Shown: positions 36,403 through 46,344 of the stretch, piece by piece
Layout of the letters: every line of letters starts with the position of its first letter
How positions within the stretch are numbered: the first letter of the stretch is position 1
Assembly (NCBI RefSeq): GCF_014077005.1
Contig: NZ_JACGVC010000044.1
Location: forward strand, 434,001 to 498,000
Length of the DNA stretch: 64,000 bases
DNA from: Colwellia sp. MB3u-45
GTDB taxonomy: Bacteria; Pseudomonadota; Gammaproteobacteria; Enterobacterales; Alteromonadaceae
Direction of reading: 5' to 3'
Translations under genes and position numbers: made by a program
Notes under the pieces: generated by a model
The model's database searches: none
What the model was told of the DNA's origin: nothing
The model's input: the letters and a program-made list of their open reading frames with translations, nothing else

Positions 36403-37077
36403 CTATAAAAATGTTGCGATATCTGCAAGCGCTTTTTTTGTTGTTGCGTGATCTGGAATGGTCGCGTCTTCACTTGGATAACCAACAATAAGCAGCATAT
36501 AAGGCCGGCTATTATCATCACGACCACAAATTTTACTTAAAAATGACATGGGTTTTGGGGTATGGGTTAAGGTGACTAGACCGCTTGAGTGTAAGGCATT
36601 AATTAAAAAACCAGTGGCGATACCCACCGACTCATGCACATAATAATTGGTGTTTTTATCTGCTGTAGCAACCCCGCCTGTTTTCTCACTGAAAACCGCA
36701 ATTAACCAAGGCGCATGTTCTAGGTAAGGCTTTTTAGCATCGGTACCTAAAGGCTTTAACGCGTCTAACCATTCCTCACTTGCTCGGCCCTGATAGAAAT
36801 TACTTTCGTGGATCTCAGCTTGCTGGCGTATTTGTTTTTTAACGTCAATATTGTTGATTGCAACAAAATGCCATGGCTGATGATTAGCACCACTTGGCGC
36901 TGTTCCTGCTGCTTTTATACAGTTTTCAATGATCTGTTTTTCCACCAAGCGATCACTAAAACTGCGAACACTGTGGCGACGTTTAATATTTTCATAAAAT
37001 TCAGCCGAGCGCTGTAACATTTCTTCAGGGGGGTATTCAATATAATCGCTTAAAGGCGATGAGTTATGGGCCTTCAT
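36403..37077 (-). CDS. Nitroreductase-fold flavoprotein, iodotyrosine-deiodinase-like
   Basis: A 224-aa FMN protein of the nitroreductase superfamily. RRHSVRSFSDR and AAGTAPSGANHQPWHFVAI are the FMN-binding blocks. The lid region ESNFYQGRASEEWLDALKP...TDAKKPYL carries Glu, Tyr (Glu+4) and Lys (Tyr+21), in the same spacing as Glu157, Tyr161 and Lys182 that bind the halotyrosine zwitterion in human IYD. LVTLTHTP and VGYPSEDATIPD further match that subfamily. It is likely a reductive dehalogenase of halotyrosines (inference). The gene is monocistronic. Confidence 0.8.
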   Translation of the reverse strand: MKAHNSSPLSDYIEYPPEEMLQRSAEFYENIKRRHSVRSFSDRLVEKQIIENCIKAAGTAPSGANHQPWHFVAINNIDVKKQIRQQAEIHESNFYQGRASEEWLDALKPLGTDAKKPYLEHAPWLIAVFSEKTGGVATADKNTNYYVHESVGIATGFLINALHSSGLVTLTHTPKPMSFLSKICGRDDNSRPYMLLIVGYPSEDATIPDHATTKKALADIATFL

Positions 37078-37206
37078 AAACTAACTTCTCTAATCAATAT
37101 TTTTTATAGCTTATCGATAAAACTCATCAAAAGGCAAGTTTATGTCAGCAAACTATATTTTAAAGGAGCGAGAAGTCGCTGGATATATCAGGGGGAGGGC
37201 AGTGAT

Positions 37207-37482
37207 TTAAAAATCGTGGTGTTTTTGATGAGATAACTTAATCAAATAGCTATTGAGCCCAGTATAGCGACGCGTGACTTCAGCGTTATACACGCCAATG
37301 AAAAGGAATAGGGTCATAATTAAGCTGATGGCGGGTAAACTCACCGTTTGAATATAGGCAGACAACAGTGTGGTGATAACCGCACCCACAACGCAATAGC
37401 TTAAGGTTATACGCAACCAGATGTATGTTGCCATTAATGCTTTCTCTAGATAGAGCGGCTTTATCGATGTGACTTTTTTCAA
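37207..37482 (-). CDS. Hypothetical small membrane protein (91 aa)
   Basis: Not recognised. Two hydrophobic segments (about 22-42 and 47-65) are followed by a basic/His-rich C-terminal tail (TRRYTGLNSYLIKLSHQKHHDF). The N terminus is basic. It lies upstream of nothing obvious on its strand, 129 bases away from the flavoprotein gene. Confidence 0.6.
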   Translation of the reverse strand: MKKVTSIKPLYLEKALMATYIWLRITLSYCVVGAVITTLLSAYIQTVSLPAISLIMTLFLFIGVYNAEVTRRYTGLNSYLIKLSHQKHHDF

Positions 37483-37791
37483 TGGCTGATTTTCTTATAT
37501 ACCAAGTTAATTATTCACTCATAAGTATAATTAACTAAATAGGAATATATAAGTTAATTTATATTCAAAAATAATATATGAAAGAAGTGAAGTTTATAAT
37601 CTCATAGCTTTTTTTCAGTGCGAGGTTTAAATTTTTTATTTCAATAGCTTATGAGGTTTTATTTTTTAATGCTCTCAAGCGTAGTGAAATCAATAAAAAA
37701 CCACTTGTGTTTGACAGCATAATTATCAACGCAGAAATTTAAATGGACTAAAATTATTCATTAACTCCTTAGGGATAAATAAGGTTTTAAA
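37483..37791. other. 309-base AT-rich intergenic region
   Basis: No gene is supportable. The left part contains AGTTAATTA and TAATTAACT as inverted arms next to a TATACCAA motif, which may be the remnant of a small dispersed palindromic element. A ribosome-binding site (aagg) precedes the Usp gene start. Confidence 0.35.
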
Positions 37792-38658
37792 ATGAAAAGC
37801 TTTAAGAATATTTTAGTGATTGCTGAAGATATTGGCCAAAATCAAACATTACTGAACAAAGCGCTGACGCTTGCGCACCGTGCCAAGGCAAGTTTAACGA
37901 TTATGGCCAATAATCAAGATAAGGAAATAGCGCCGCATCTTGAGCTGATTTATCAACAAAAAATAGCAGATTTAGCCATGCTAAATGGCTATCAAGCATC
38001 AAGACTTAACATGGATATCAATATAAAATATTGTGCAGCGCCATTTTCTCACCAAGCTATACTCGCTGAAATTACTGAACATGCTTATGATTTACTGATT
38101 AAAGACATTCATTCAGCACATTTTCAGTGGGGTTTGTCTTGGTCTGATAATTATTATTTATTGCGCGAAGGTGAGACAAATCTCTTGCTCGTGGGTGAAA
38201 CACAATGGCCAAACAGAGGCAAGATTCTAGCGGCGCTAGAAACAGAAGAGTTAACTGAAAAACACCAACAACTAAACCATTTTATGATAGATGAAAGTCA
38301 GTACTTGGCTACACTATTAAATAGTGAAGTACATTTGCTCAACTGCTATCAAGAACAGCCAAGCATTTCATTGGCTGAGCAGCTATTTGCCGGAGGGTTT
38401 GAAGAGCCATTACAACAGCATTGGCGTCACTTACAAGACTCAGCATTGCGCTATGGTTTACCACCAGAGCAGATACACGTTGAACCGGGATTACCCGAGT
38501 ACGTTATTCCACATCAAGCTAAAAAACATCATGCGAATATTGTTACCCTTGGGGCTGGTGAGCATCATGGTTTAATCGATTTACTTAAAGGCCACTCTTG
38601 CGAGTATGTTGTTGATGGCTTAGCTTGTGATGCCCTCATTTTAAAAGCTAAAAGCTAA
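37792..38658 (+). CDS. Tandem universal stress protein (UspE-like)
   Basis: A 288-aa protein made of two Usp domains: residues 1-140 (FKNILVIAEDIGQNQTLLNKALTLAHRAKASLTIMA; DLLIKDIH; NLLLVGE) and about 145-288 (KILAALETEE; EVHLLNCYQE; HANIVTLGAGEHHG; CDALILKAKS). The two-domain layout is that of UspE. The nucleotide-binding G-2x-G-9x-G(S/T) motif is not preserved (GAGEHHGLIDLLKGHSCEYV). The last codons lie in a 7-base tandem repeat. Confidence 0.82.
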   Translation: MKSFKNILVIAEDIGQNQTLLNKALTLAHRAKASLTIMANNQDKEIAPHLELIYQQKIADLAMLNGYQASRLNMDINIKYCAAPFSHQAILAEITEHAYDLLIKDIHSAHFQWGLSWSDNYYLLREGETNLLLVGETQWPNRGKILAALETEELTEKHQQLNHFMIDESQYLATLLNSEVHLLNCYQEQPSISLAEQLFAGGFEEPLQQHWRHLQDSALRYGLPPEQIHVEPGLPEYVIPHQAKKHHANIVTLGAGEHHGLIDLLKGHSCEYVVDGLACDALILKAKS

Positions 38659-38758
38659 AAGCTAAAAGCTAAAAGGTGTAATGCACAATAGTACCTATTA
38701 GGAGGCATAAAAAAGTTAGGATAGGAGGCATAAAAAAGTTAGGAGGCATAAAAAAAAG
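38643..38758 (+). repeat. Short tandem repeats at the end of the usp gene
   Basis: Four copies of aaaagct (38643-38670) run through the stop codon. Then aggaggcataaaaaagtt occurs at 38700-38717 and 38723-38740, with a third copy starting at 38741 that merges into the terminator A tract. Each of these carries a perfect AGGAGG with no gene after it. Confidence 0.85.
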
Positions 38759-38778
38759 CGCCATCAAGGCGCTTTTTT
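38749..38778. terminator. Bidirectional terminator between usp and purL
   Basis: AAAAAGCGCC and GGCGCTTTTT pair around ATCAA, with A and T tracts. It lies between convergent genes. Confidence 0.85.
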
Positions 38779-38830
38779 AATGCTGATATTTTTTATACTG
38801 AGATTTACGACTCAAGCAATGAACCTCGAC

Positions 38831-41800
38831 CTAAGCAATAAACTTACGCGCGTTGCGGAACATACGTACCCAAGGCGAATCTTCTTGCCATTCGTCAGGG
38901 TGCCATGAGTTAGCTACCGTGCGAAAAACGCGTTCAGGGTGCGGCATCATAATCGTTACGCGACCATCAGTGGTGGTTAATGCCGTAATACCGTCTGGCG
39001 AACCGTTAGGGTTTGCCGGATAAGTTTCAGTGATCTGACCATAGTTATCGACATAACGCATAGCCACTGTGCCAGATGAATTTGCGCTATCAATCGCGTC
39101 ATCAGAACTAAATTCTGCTCGACCTTCACCGTGTGATACGGCGATAGGCATGCGAGAGCCAGTCATACCATCAAAGAAGATAGATGGCGTTGGTTGTATT
39201 TCAACTAAACTAAAACGTGCTTCAAAGCGCTCTGATTGGTTTTGTACAAAACGAGGCCATGCGGCTGCACCCGGAATAATTTCTTTCAGGTTTGACAACA
39301 TTTGACAGCCGTTACACACACCTAATGAGAAAGTATTTTCACGTTCAAAGAATGTTTTGAACATGGCTTTGGCATCTTTGTTGAACAAGATTGATTTTGC
39401 CCAACCTTCACCAGCGCCTAATACATCACCGTAAGAGAAACCACCACAAGCCACTAAACCATTAAAGTCAGCTAAATCAGTACGACCAGATAAAATGTCT
39501 GACATATGCACATCAATAGCAATAAAACCTGCACGATCAAAGGCCGCTGCCATTTCTACATGGGAGTTAACGCCTTGCTCACGTAAAATGGCAATACGCG
39601 GATTGGTACCCTGTTGTGCATCTTTTGCAATTAAATGTGCAACAATATCTTCATTGATATCAAAGCTTAAGTCAGCGCTTAGGCCTGGGTCTTCGGTATC
39701 AAATTTAACAAAGTGTTCTTGCTGTGCACATTCTGGGTTATCACGCAGTGACTGCATTTTATAGGTGGTTTGTGCCCAAGTAGTACGGTAATAAGTACGA
39801 GAGTTTTCTAACACCACTTCGCCATCACGGCTAAAGCGGAGTGTATCTTCGTTATTGATACGACCAATATCAGTACAACAATCGGCAATACCGTACTCAG
39901 CAAAAACAGCCTGAATAGCATCAGCATCACTAGCAAGAATTTGAATTACTGCGCCAAGCTCCTCATTAAATAATACATCAACGTCGTTGCCTGATATGGA
40001 TGTTAACTGAGATAAGTCGATATCAACACCAGTATGACCAGCAAAAGCCATTTCAACCACAGTGGTGAACAAGCCGCCATCAGAAATATCATGGTAAGCG
40101 ATCAGTTTCTCATCACGTACTAAGGTTTGCATGGCATTGAAGAAAGCTTTTAAGGTTTCAGGACTATCAACATCAGGCGTTTCATTGCCTAACTGTTTAT
40201 AAACCTGAGCTAAACATGAACCCCCTAAACGTTGTTTACCTTTTGATAAATCAATGGCAATAAGTTGCGTCTCGCCTAAATCTATACGTAGTTCCGGCGT
40301 TACCGTTTTACGAATATCTTCAACAACACCAAAAGCGGTGATAATTAATGACATTGGCGAAGTAACAGATTTTTGCTCACCGTTTTCATCCCATTGGGTT
40401 TTCATCGACATTGAGTCTTTACCCACGGGGATAGTTAAGCCAAGCGCTGGACAAAGCTCTTCACCAATGGCTTTAACTGCTTCATATAAACCCGCATCTT
40501 CACCCGGATGGCCTGCTGGCGACATCCAGTTAGCTGAAAGCTTAATGCGATTTAAATCGCCGATATCAGTACCGGCAATATTAGTTAACGACTCAGCAAC
40601 CGCTAAACGCGCTGAAGCGCCAAAGTTTAATAACGCTACTGGGGTACGCTCACCTAATGACATAGCTTCGCCGTGGTAAGAGTCAAGTGCTGAAGCGGTA
40701 ACACCACAATCAGCCACAGGTACTTGCCATGGGCCAACCATTTGGTCGCGATTAACCATGCCAGTTACTGAGCGATCGCCTATGGTAATAAGGAAAGTTT
40801 TTTCTGCAACCGTGGGGAGTGATAAAATACGTTCTGCCGCATCAGCTAAAGTGATGTCAGCAACAGAGAAATTATCGCCAGCGGCCTTTGCTGTTTCCAC
40901 GTCCTTGAATATTTTAGGGGTTTTGCCTAATAACACTTCAAGCGGTAAATCAATCGGTGTATCGAGTTTATCATTACCGGCAAAGTGGGCATCAGTCACG
41001 GTTAAATGTAGCTCTTCGGTCGCACGACCAACGACAGAAAACGGTGCACGTTCACGATGGCATATTTGTTCAAAAGTCGCTAAATTTTTGTCTGATACGG
41101 CAATAACATAACGTTCTTGAGACTCGTTACACCAGATTTCATGTGGCGCCATGCTGCGTTCATCATTAGGGACGTTACGCAGTTCAAAAACACCACCACG
41201 ACCGCCATCAGCGACTAACTCAGGGAAAGCATTAGATAAACCACCTGCACCCACATCATGAATAAAAGCAATAGGATTTTCCTCTCCTAGCTGCCAACAC
41301 TTATCAATAACTTCTTGGCAACGACGTTCCATCTCAGGATTTTCACGTTGCACAGAAGCAAAATCTAAACTTTCAGCGGATTGACCTGATGCCATTGAAG
41401 AAGCCGCACCGCCACCTAAACCAATGTTCATTGCAGGGCCGCCAAGGGCAATTAAGTTAGCACCGACAACAATTTCACGTTTTTGTACGTGTTCATCACG
41501 AATATTGCCTAAGCCACCGGCCAGCATAATAGGTTTGTGGTAACCACGCACTTCACTGCCATTGAATGAATTCACTTGCTCTTCATAGGTACGAAAGTAG
41601 CCTAAAATAGCGGGGCGACCAAATTCGTTGTTAAATGCCGCGCCACCTAATGGGCCTTCGGTCATTATATCTAAGGCTGAAACGATACGATTGGGTTTGC
41701 CAAAGTCGGTTTCCCAAGGTTGTTCAAAACCGGGGATACGTAAGTTTGAAACTGAAAACCCGACTAAACCTGCTTTGGGTTTTGAGCCGATACCGGTTGC

Positions 41801-42778
41801 GCCTTCGTCACGAATTTCACCACCTGAGCCAGTTGCTGCACCTGGATAAGGAGAAATAGCGGTAGGGTGGTTATGCGTTTCAACCTTCATTAATATTTGA
41901 ATGTCTTCATGGTGATAACCATAAATATTAGTGTCTGGATTTGGAAAGAAACGACCACCTTTATTGCCGACCATAACCGCGGCGTTATCTTTGTAGGCAC
42001 TTAAGACAAAATCAGGATTGAGTTCATGCGTGTTGCGGATCATCTTAAACAATGATTTAGGCTGTTTTACACCGTCAATAGTCCAATCGGCGTTAAATAT
42101 TTTATGACGACAATGTTCTGAATTCGCTTGGGCAAACATGTACAGTTCTATATCGTGGGGATTACGGCCAAGTTTAGTAAAGTTTTCGAATAAATAATTA
42201 ACTTCGTCATCGGCTAAGGCAAGGCCGAGTTCACTATTGGCTCGAACTAAAGCGTTTTTACCGCCGTGTTCAATATCAATGCTGGTAAGTTCACCTGGCT
42301 CTGCACTAGCAAAAAGTGCGGTAGCGTCATTGAGATCAGTGAAAATGGCTTCCATCATGCGATCATGAATTAAATTATTCAATGTCGATTGTTGCTCTGT
42401 CGTCAATGGCACTGAATTTTCGGTACTGACATAATAAGCTAAACCACGTTCAAGGCGAATAACCTTAGTTAAACCACAGTTGTTGGCAATGTCGGTAGAT
42501 TTTGATGACCAAGGAGAAATAGTGCCAGGTCGTGGGGTTACTAAGATAAATTGCCCGACAGGCTCATGTTCTTCAATGGTCGGACCGTACTTAAGCAGTT
42601 GCTGTAAAACCTGAGACTCTTCAACGTTTAGTGCTGCTGAAATATGAGCAAAGTGGCTAAATTCAGCATAGATATCCGTGATGGGCAGTTGCAGCTCAGT
42701 ACACTGATTTAATAGCTTGTTTACTCTAAAATCAGAAAGTGCTGGCGCACCGCGAAAGGTTTTCATCAACATCGACAT
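38831..42778 (-). CDS. purL: Phosphoribosylformylglycinamidine synthase
   Basis: The large single-chain PurL (1315 aa) converts FGAR to FGAM with glutamine and ATP in purine synthesis. It has an N-terminal PurS-like domain ([15 protein letters not shown]), two AIR-synthase-like halves ([34 protein letters not shown] nearby) and a C-terminal class I glutaminase with Cys nucleophile in [13 protein letters not shown] and the His/Glu end PHPERVFR. Three in-frame ATGs open it (42778, 42772, 42766); the third lines up best with E. coli. It is divergent from mltF, as in many relatives. Confidence 0.97.
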   Translation of the reverse strand: MSMLMKTFRGAPALSDFRVNKLLNQCTELQLPITDIYAEFSHFAHISAALNVEESQVLQQLLKYGPTIEEHEPVGQFILVTPRPGTISPWSSKSTDIANNCGLTKVIRLERGLAYYVSTENSVPLTTEQQSTLNNLIHDRMMEAIFTDLNDATALFASAEPGELTSIDIEHGGKNALVRANSELGLALADDEVNYLFENFTKLGRNPHDIELYMFAQANSEHCRHKIFNADWTIDGVKQPKSLFKMIRNTHELNPDFVLSAYKDNAAVMVGNKGGRFFPNPDTNIYGYHHEDIQILMKVETHNHPTAISPYPGAATGSGGEIRDEGATGIGSKPKAGLVGFSVSNLRIPGFEQPWETDFGKPNRIVSALDIMTEGPLGGAAFNNEFGRPAILGYFRTYEEQVNSFNGSEVRGYHKPIMLAGGLGNIRDEHVQKREIVVGANLIALGGPAMNIGLGGGAASSMASGQSAESLDFASVQRENPEMERRCQEVIDKCWQLGEENPIAFIHDVGAGGLSNAFPELVADGGRGGVFELRNVPNDERSMAPHEIWCNESQERYVIAVSDKNLATFEQICHRERAPFSVVGRATEELHLTVTDAHFAGNDKLDTPIDLPLEVLLGKTPKIFKDVETAKAAGDNFSVADITLADAAERILSLPTVAEKTFLITIGDRSVTGMVNRDQMVGPWQVPVADCGVTASALDSYHGEAMSLGERTPVALLNFGASARLAVAESLTNIAGTDIGDLNRIKLSANWMSPAGHPGEDAGLYEAVKAIGEELCPALGLTIPVGKDSMSMKTQWDENGEQKSVTSPMSLIITAFGVVEDIRKTVTPELRIDLGETQLIAIDLSKGKQRLGGSCLAQVYKQLGNETPDVDSPETLKAFFNAMQTLVRDEKLIAYHDISDGGLFTTVVEMAFAGHTGVDIDLSQLTSISGNDVDVLFNEELGAVIQILASDADAIQAVFAEYGIADCCTDIGRINNEDTLRFSRDGEVVLENSRTYYRTTWAQTTYKMQSLRDNPECAQQEHFVKFDTEDPGLSADLSFDINEDIVAHLIAKDAQQGTNPRIAILREQGVNSHVEMAAAFDRAGFIAIDVHMSDILSGRTDLADFNGLVACGGFSYGDVLGAGEGWAKSILFNKDAKAMFKTFFERENTFSLGVCNGCQMLSNLKEIIPGAAAWPRFVQNQSERFEARFSLVEIQPTPSIFFDGMTGSRMPIAVSHGEGRAEFSSDDAIDSANSSGTVAMRYVDNYGQITETYPANPNGSPDGITALTTTDGRVTIMMPHPERVFRTVANSWHPDEWQEDSPWVRMFRNARKFIA

Positions 42779-42953
42779 AGACTATTTCACCGGGTTATAT
42801 TAATTAAGGAAATTAAGCATAAAAAACGCGCGTATTATAGATGAAACAGGGCGATTAGAGAAATGATTTGTCTCATTTCAAACTAATTTTATGAGGGTAA
42901 AACTGGTTAAGCAGTAAAAAAATAGCTTTTTAAATAACTCAATTCACGTGACA

Positions 42954-44399
42954 ATGGCTACTATGATAAAAAAACAAATAAAATTATTTGCTCATAAAGT
43001 GAATGTACATAAGCTGTTAACCTTATTGTTACTGCCCTGTATCTTTATTTTGTCTGCTTGTGAAACACAAAAAACCTCGGCAAATTTGCAGCGTATTATT
43101 GATCGCGGCTATGTAACCGTAGGCACACTTTATGGTAACACTAGTTACTATCTTGATGCCGAAGGGCCGGCAGGTTTTGAATACGAACTTGCGCAAGAAT
43201 ATGCTGAATATTTAGGTGTCGAATTAAAAATGATGCCGAGTTACAACTTAAAAGAGTTATTTCAGCAACTCGATAATGGTAGCGTCGATTTACTCGCTGC
43301 TGGGCTAGCGGTAACAGATGAACGTCTGAAAAATTATCACTTTTCGCCAAGTTATGATGAAGTCAGCCAAAAGTTGGTTTTCAAGCAAGGTAATATTCGC
43401 CCACGTACATTGGCTGATTTAACCGGCACGTTAGAAGTGCTAGAGCAATCTAGCCACGTGGAAAGTTTAGGGCAATTAAAATTATCTAACCCTGAATTGT
43501 CATGGTCGACCACTAACGAGTTAGATAGCGAAGAACTTTTGTTACGTGTACTTATGGATGAAATTGACTATACCATTGCAGACAGTAATGCTTTGGCCAT
43601 TAGTCGCCGATATTATCCAGAGATCAGTATAGGATTTACTATCAATGAAGCAGAGTCTTTAGCTTGGATGATCAATAAAAATAGCGATGATTCCATTTTT
43701 GCTAGTTTAATTGAGTTTTTTGGTCAAGTGCATCATAACGGTGTTTTGTTAGCCTTGAATGATAAACATTATGGTCACATTGAAGAGTTCAATTATGTCG
43801 ATACCCGTATGTATATCAAAGCGATTGAAAAAAAGCTGCCTAAATACCAGCCGCTATTTGAAAAATATGGTCAAGGAGTTGACTGGCGCTTATTGGCGGC
43901 TATAAGTTACCAAGAGTCGCATTGGGAGCCTCATGCTCGTTCTTATACCGGTGTGCGTGGCATGATGATGTTGACCTTGCCGACAGCAAAACAAATGGGT
44001 ATAAAAAGTCGCTTAGATGCAGAACAAAGTATTCGTGGTGGTGCTAAATATATTAAACAACTTATTCAACGTATGCCTGCACGAGTGCCAGAGCCGGATC
44101 GACTTTGGTTTGCGTTAGCATCTTATAATGTTGGCTTAGGGCATTTAAACGATGCGCGTAAAATCACCCGACAACAAGGTGGAGATCATGACCGCTGGGT
44201 CGACGTAAAAGAACGTTTACCGCTCCTAAAGCAAAAGAAGTTTTATAAAAAAACCCGTTATGGTTATGCTCGCGGTGATGAACCTGTTCATTACGTAGAG
44301 AATATTCGTCGTTACTATGATACGTTAACTTGGATAGACAATCAGACTAAGCAACAGCCGGCGAAAAGTGAGTTAACGGTGAATGCGGCTGAAGAATAA
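42954..44399 (+). CDS. mltF: Membrane-bound lytic murein transglycosylase F
   Basis: An outer-membrane lipoprotein with lipobox LSAC, a solute-binding-protein-like domain (about 40-270; [36 protein letters not shown]) and a C-terminal SLT lysozyme-like domain with the catalytic Glu in [16 protein letters not shown]. It cleaves peptidoglycan to 1,6-anhydro-muropeptides. The start is uncertain: GTG 42948, ATG 42954 and ATG 42963 are in frame with no clear ribosome-binding site. The purL/mltF neighbourhood is conserved. Confidence 0.93.
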   Translation: MATMIKKQIKLFAHKVNVHKLLTLLLLPCIFILSACETQKTSANLQRIIDRGYVTVGTLYGNTSYYLDAEGPAGFEYELAQEYAEYLGVELKMMPSYNLKELFQQLDNGSVDLLAAGLAVTDERLKNYHFSPSYDEVSQKLVFKQGNIRPRTLADLTGTLEVLEQSSHVESLGQLKLSNPELSWSTTNELDSEELLLRVLMDEIDYTIADSNALAISRRYYPEISIGFTINEAESLAWMINKNSDDSIFASLIEFFGQVHHNGVLLALNDKHYGHIEEFNYVDTRMYIKAIEKKLPKYQPLFEKYGQGVDWRLLAAISYQESHWEPHARSYTGVRGMMMLTLPTAKQMGIKSRLDAEQSIRGGAKYIKQLIQRMPARVPEPDRLWFALASYNVGLGHLNDARKITRQQGGDHDRWVDVKERLPLLKQKKFYKKTRYGYARGDEPVHYVENIRRYYDTLTWIDNQTKQQPAKSELTVNAAEE

Positions 44400-44807
44400 T
44401 GGTTAAGGCATACTAGAATATTATCTGTTATGTCACTAAGTTGTCACAAAAGTGGGTAATACTAAGTCTAGTAACCAGTAACCAATAACCAAGGGATTAA
44501 ATAAAGGATTAAAAATTCAACAAGGATAAATAGTTAACTTCAGATGTTTTTGTTCCAGACTAAACATAAGTACCTACAGCTATGTCACAACACGGCTGTA
44601 CGGTATTAGCAAAGCCTTGTAGCTTGAGGTAAGTCAGTAGAACAAGGCAAAACAAGTGTTGAGCAATAGTGAGTTTCACAATTGCGCACAGTGAAGAAAT
44701 TTATTATTTAGACAATTTGAAGGTGATCCATTTGCTAATCTGTTTGGTATAACACTAGTATTAGCAGTCTATATATTATTAGTTATACTCATGCCAAAGA
44801 GGTAAAT
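44400..44807. other. 408-base intergenic region, possible dispersed repeat
   Basis: No gene is supportable. From about 44550 the sequence is less AT-rich, with short inverted blocks (acagc/gctgt around 44577-44598; tagctt/aagcc), and resembles the interspersed non-coding elements of Colwellia-type genomes. There is no second copy in this window. A strong ribosome-binding site (aagagg) ends the region at 44796-44802. Confidence 0.3.
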
Positions 44808-44966
44808 ATGAGAATTAAAAAAAGTTTATTAAGCAACCAAAGAAAAAGAACGTTAAATCGTAATAAAACAAGATTAGTTAATCGCCGTCATACCCAATTT
44901 GCCTTGGATCTGTGTAGTAATGATCGCCCGTGGTTAAACAGCGAAAGCGAGCTGGATTTAAATTAA
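44808..44966 (+). CDS. Small very basic ORF (52 aa), hypothetical
   Basis: An ATG seven bases after a strong aagaggt ribosome-binding site opens a 52-codon frame. The first 30 residues are extremely basic (MRIKKSLLSNQRKRTLNRNK... VNRRH), and the last 22 are acidic/neutral (LCSNDRPWLNSESELDLN). No known family comes to mind. The basic front suggests nucleic-acid or ribosome binding (inference). It is preceded and followed by several hundred non-coding bases, so it is a single-gene unit. Confidence 0.6.
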   Translation: MRIKKSLLSNQRKRTLNRNKTRLVNRRHTQFALDLCSNDRPWLNSESELDLN

Positions 44967-45193
44967 TTTGCTAGCCTTTTAATCGTGCTTGTCGCGGTTC
45001 CAGTCGCTTTTTCAGTCATTTCGCTCCCACATTAATTGCACCAACTTCCATTGTAGTCGTCATAAAGTCACGCCATCGTTTTAAATAATCAACTATGTAT
45101 TGCCAATACAATCGGCTTTTTCATTTATTAATCAAAGTGCATATTTCAGCTGTGCAACAAAGAGCGTCTAAGTAGGTGTAAAAAAAGCCCATC

Positions 45194-45216
45194 TAAGTTA
45201 AGCTAAACTTAACTTA
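45194..45216. promoter_or_regulatory. Candidate operator: TAAGTTAAG-N5-CTTAACTTA
   Basis: Perfect 9-base inverted arms lie 33 bases before the 126-aa gene. The position and size suit a repressor site, but no regulator can be named; the rest of the 282-base interval 44967-45248 shows nothing else clear. Confidence 0.35.
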
Positions 45217-45248
45217 AGAAAATCAATGTTTAATGAGGTCTTTTACTT

Positions 45249-45629
45249 ATGGATGGACACGGCACTTTTTCAGTTGTACTCGAGGGCAATTTGTTAAGCA
45301 TTACTTTATTAGGTACGTTTAATGATATTGCAACACTTTCTGCTTGTCAGCAAATAGAAGCTAAAGTTGAAAGCTTGAATGGTCAAGCCTTTGGCATATT
45401 GCTTAATTGTATTGGCTATGAAGGTAGTACGCCTGATGCGCATAAAATATCCAACCAGTATTTACTATGGTTAAATAAAAGTAATTATATTGCCCTAGCC
45501 ACTATTTATAGCCAGAATATTTATGCTGATATTGTAAAAAATGAGCAAGCGGCATTATCTGAACTCAAAAGCCGTCGAGAGTTCACTGACGTGCAAGAAG
45601 CAAAACTTTGGCTTATAAGCCAGTTGTAG
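45249..45629 (+). CDS. Hypothetical STAS-like protein (126 aa)
   Basis: Not firmly recognised. The order of elements (FSVVLEGNLLSITLLGTFND, a helix, FGILLNCIGYEGSTPDA, a helix, IALATIYSQN, then a C-terminal helix) resembles the SpoIIAA/STAS-like domain seen in many marine gammaproteobacterial hypotheticals. There is no signal or membrane segment. It is monocistronic. Confidence 0.65.
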   Translation: MDGHGTFSVVLEGNLLSITLLGTFNDIATLSACQQIEAKVESLNGQAFGILLNCIGYEGSTPDAHKISNQYLLWLNKSNYIALATIYSQNIYADIVKNEQAALSELKSRREFTDVQEAKLWLISQL

Positions 45630-45738
45630 TGTGCAAGATTTCTAGCACACTATTCCCAATGTCATATTTTTACAAATGGGATTGTGTTTCCTCGTTATAA
45701 TCATTTGCCCATTTTAATTGGTGTTATTCAAATGGTGT

Positions 45739-46341
45739 TTATTCTGGGATTCTTAGCGCTTTTTTTGCCGCTTGTTTTTCAGATTTTTTTGCTGCTCGTC
45801 GACGTTTAAAAAAAGTCGACAGCATAGTACTGCATTCATCGGCTAAAAGACCGGCTGTGACCGCCACTTGATGATTATGTTTTTCATGCTTTACTAATGA
45901 AAAAGCACTGCCTGCAGCCCCAGTTTTTAAATCGTGACTGGCAAATACTAATCGCTTGATACGACTGTGTACCAATAAACCTGCACACATTGGGCAAGGC
46001 TCAAGGGTAACGTATAGCGTGCAATCTAGTAGGCGATAATTTTGTAAATTTTTACCCGCATCACGAATGGCCATCATTTCTGCATGTGCTGAAGGGTCAT
46101 TATTCATAATCGATTGATTAAAACCTTCGCCAACAATTTCCCCTGCACAAACAACCACAGCGCCAACTGGAATTTCATCATGACTGTCGGCAATTTTGGC
46201 TAGTTCAATAGCGCGGCGCATAAACTTACGATCGTCATCAGAAAAACTGTCATCATAAACACTGTGGTCAGAAACCCCGTCATCATTTACTTTACTAACA
46301 ACTTGATCTTTGTGTTTATCTGCTAAGGTATTTTTTATCAT
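45739..46341 (-). CDS. tadA: tRNA adenosine(34) deaminase
   Basis: TadA converts A34 to inosine in tRNA-Arg(ACG). The zinc and catalytic motifs are HAEMMAI (His-Ala-Glu) and PCPMCAG, with the family block GAAGSAFSL. The protein is 200 aa; the core begins around FMRRAIELAK, so about 40 N-terminal residues (acidic, low complexity) exceed the usual enzyme. They may be real, or an internal start may be used. It lies three bases after hemW on the same strand. Confidence 0.95.
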   Translation of the reverse strand: MIKNTLADKHKDQVVSKVNDDGVSDHSVYDDSFSDDDRKFMRRAIELAKIADSHDEIPVGAVVVCAGEIVGEGFNQSIMNNDPSAHAEMMAIRDAGKNLQNYRLLDCTLYVTLEPCPMCAGLLVHSRIKRLVFASHDLKTGAAGSAFSLVKHEKHNHQVAVTAGLLADECSTMLSTFFKRRRAAKKSEKQAAKKALRIPE

Positions 46342-46344
46342 AAG

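Noticed and set aside
39069-41859. Multiple plus-strand frames opposite purL.
   Set aside because: They are complementary-strand shadows of a strongly conserved PurL sequence, and none has a recognisable domain or start site.
42779-42953. A search for a PurR operator before purL.
   Set aside because: I found only an ACGCGCGT core near 42830 that does not fit the ACGCAAACGTTTGCGT dyad, so I did not call it.
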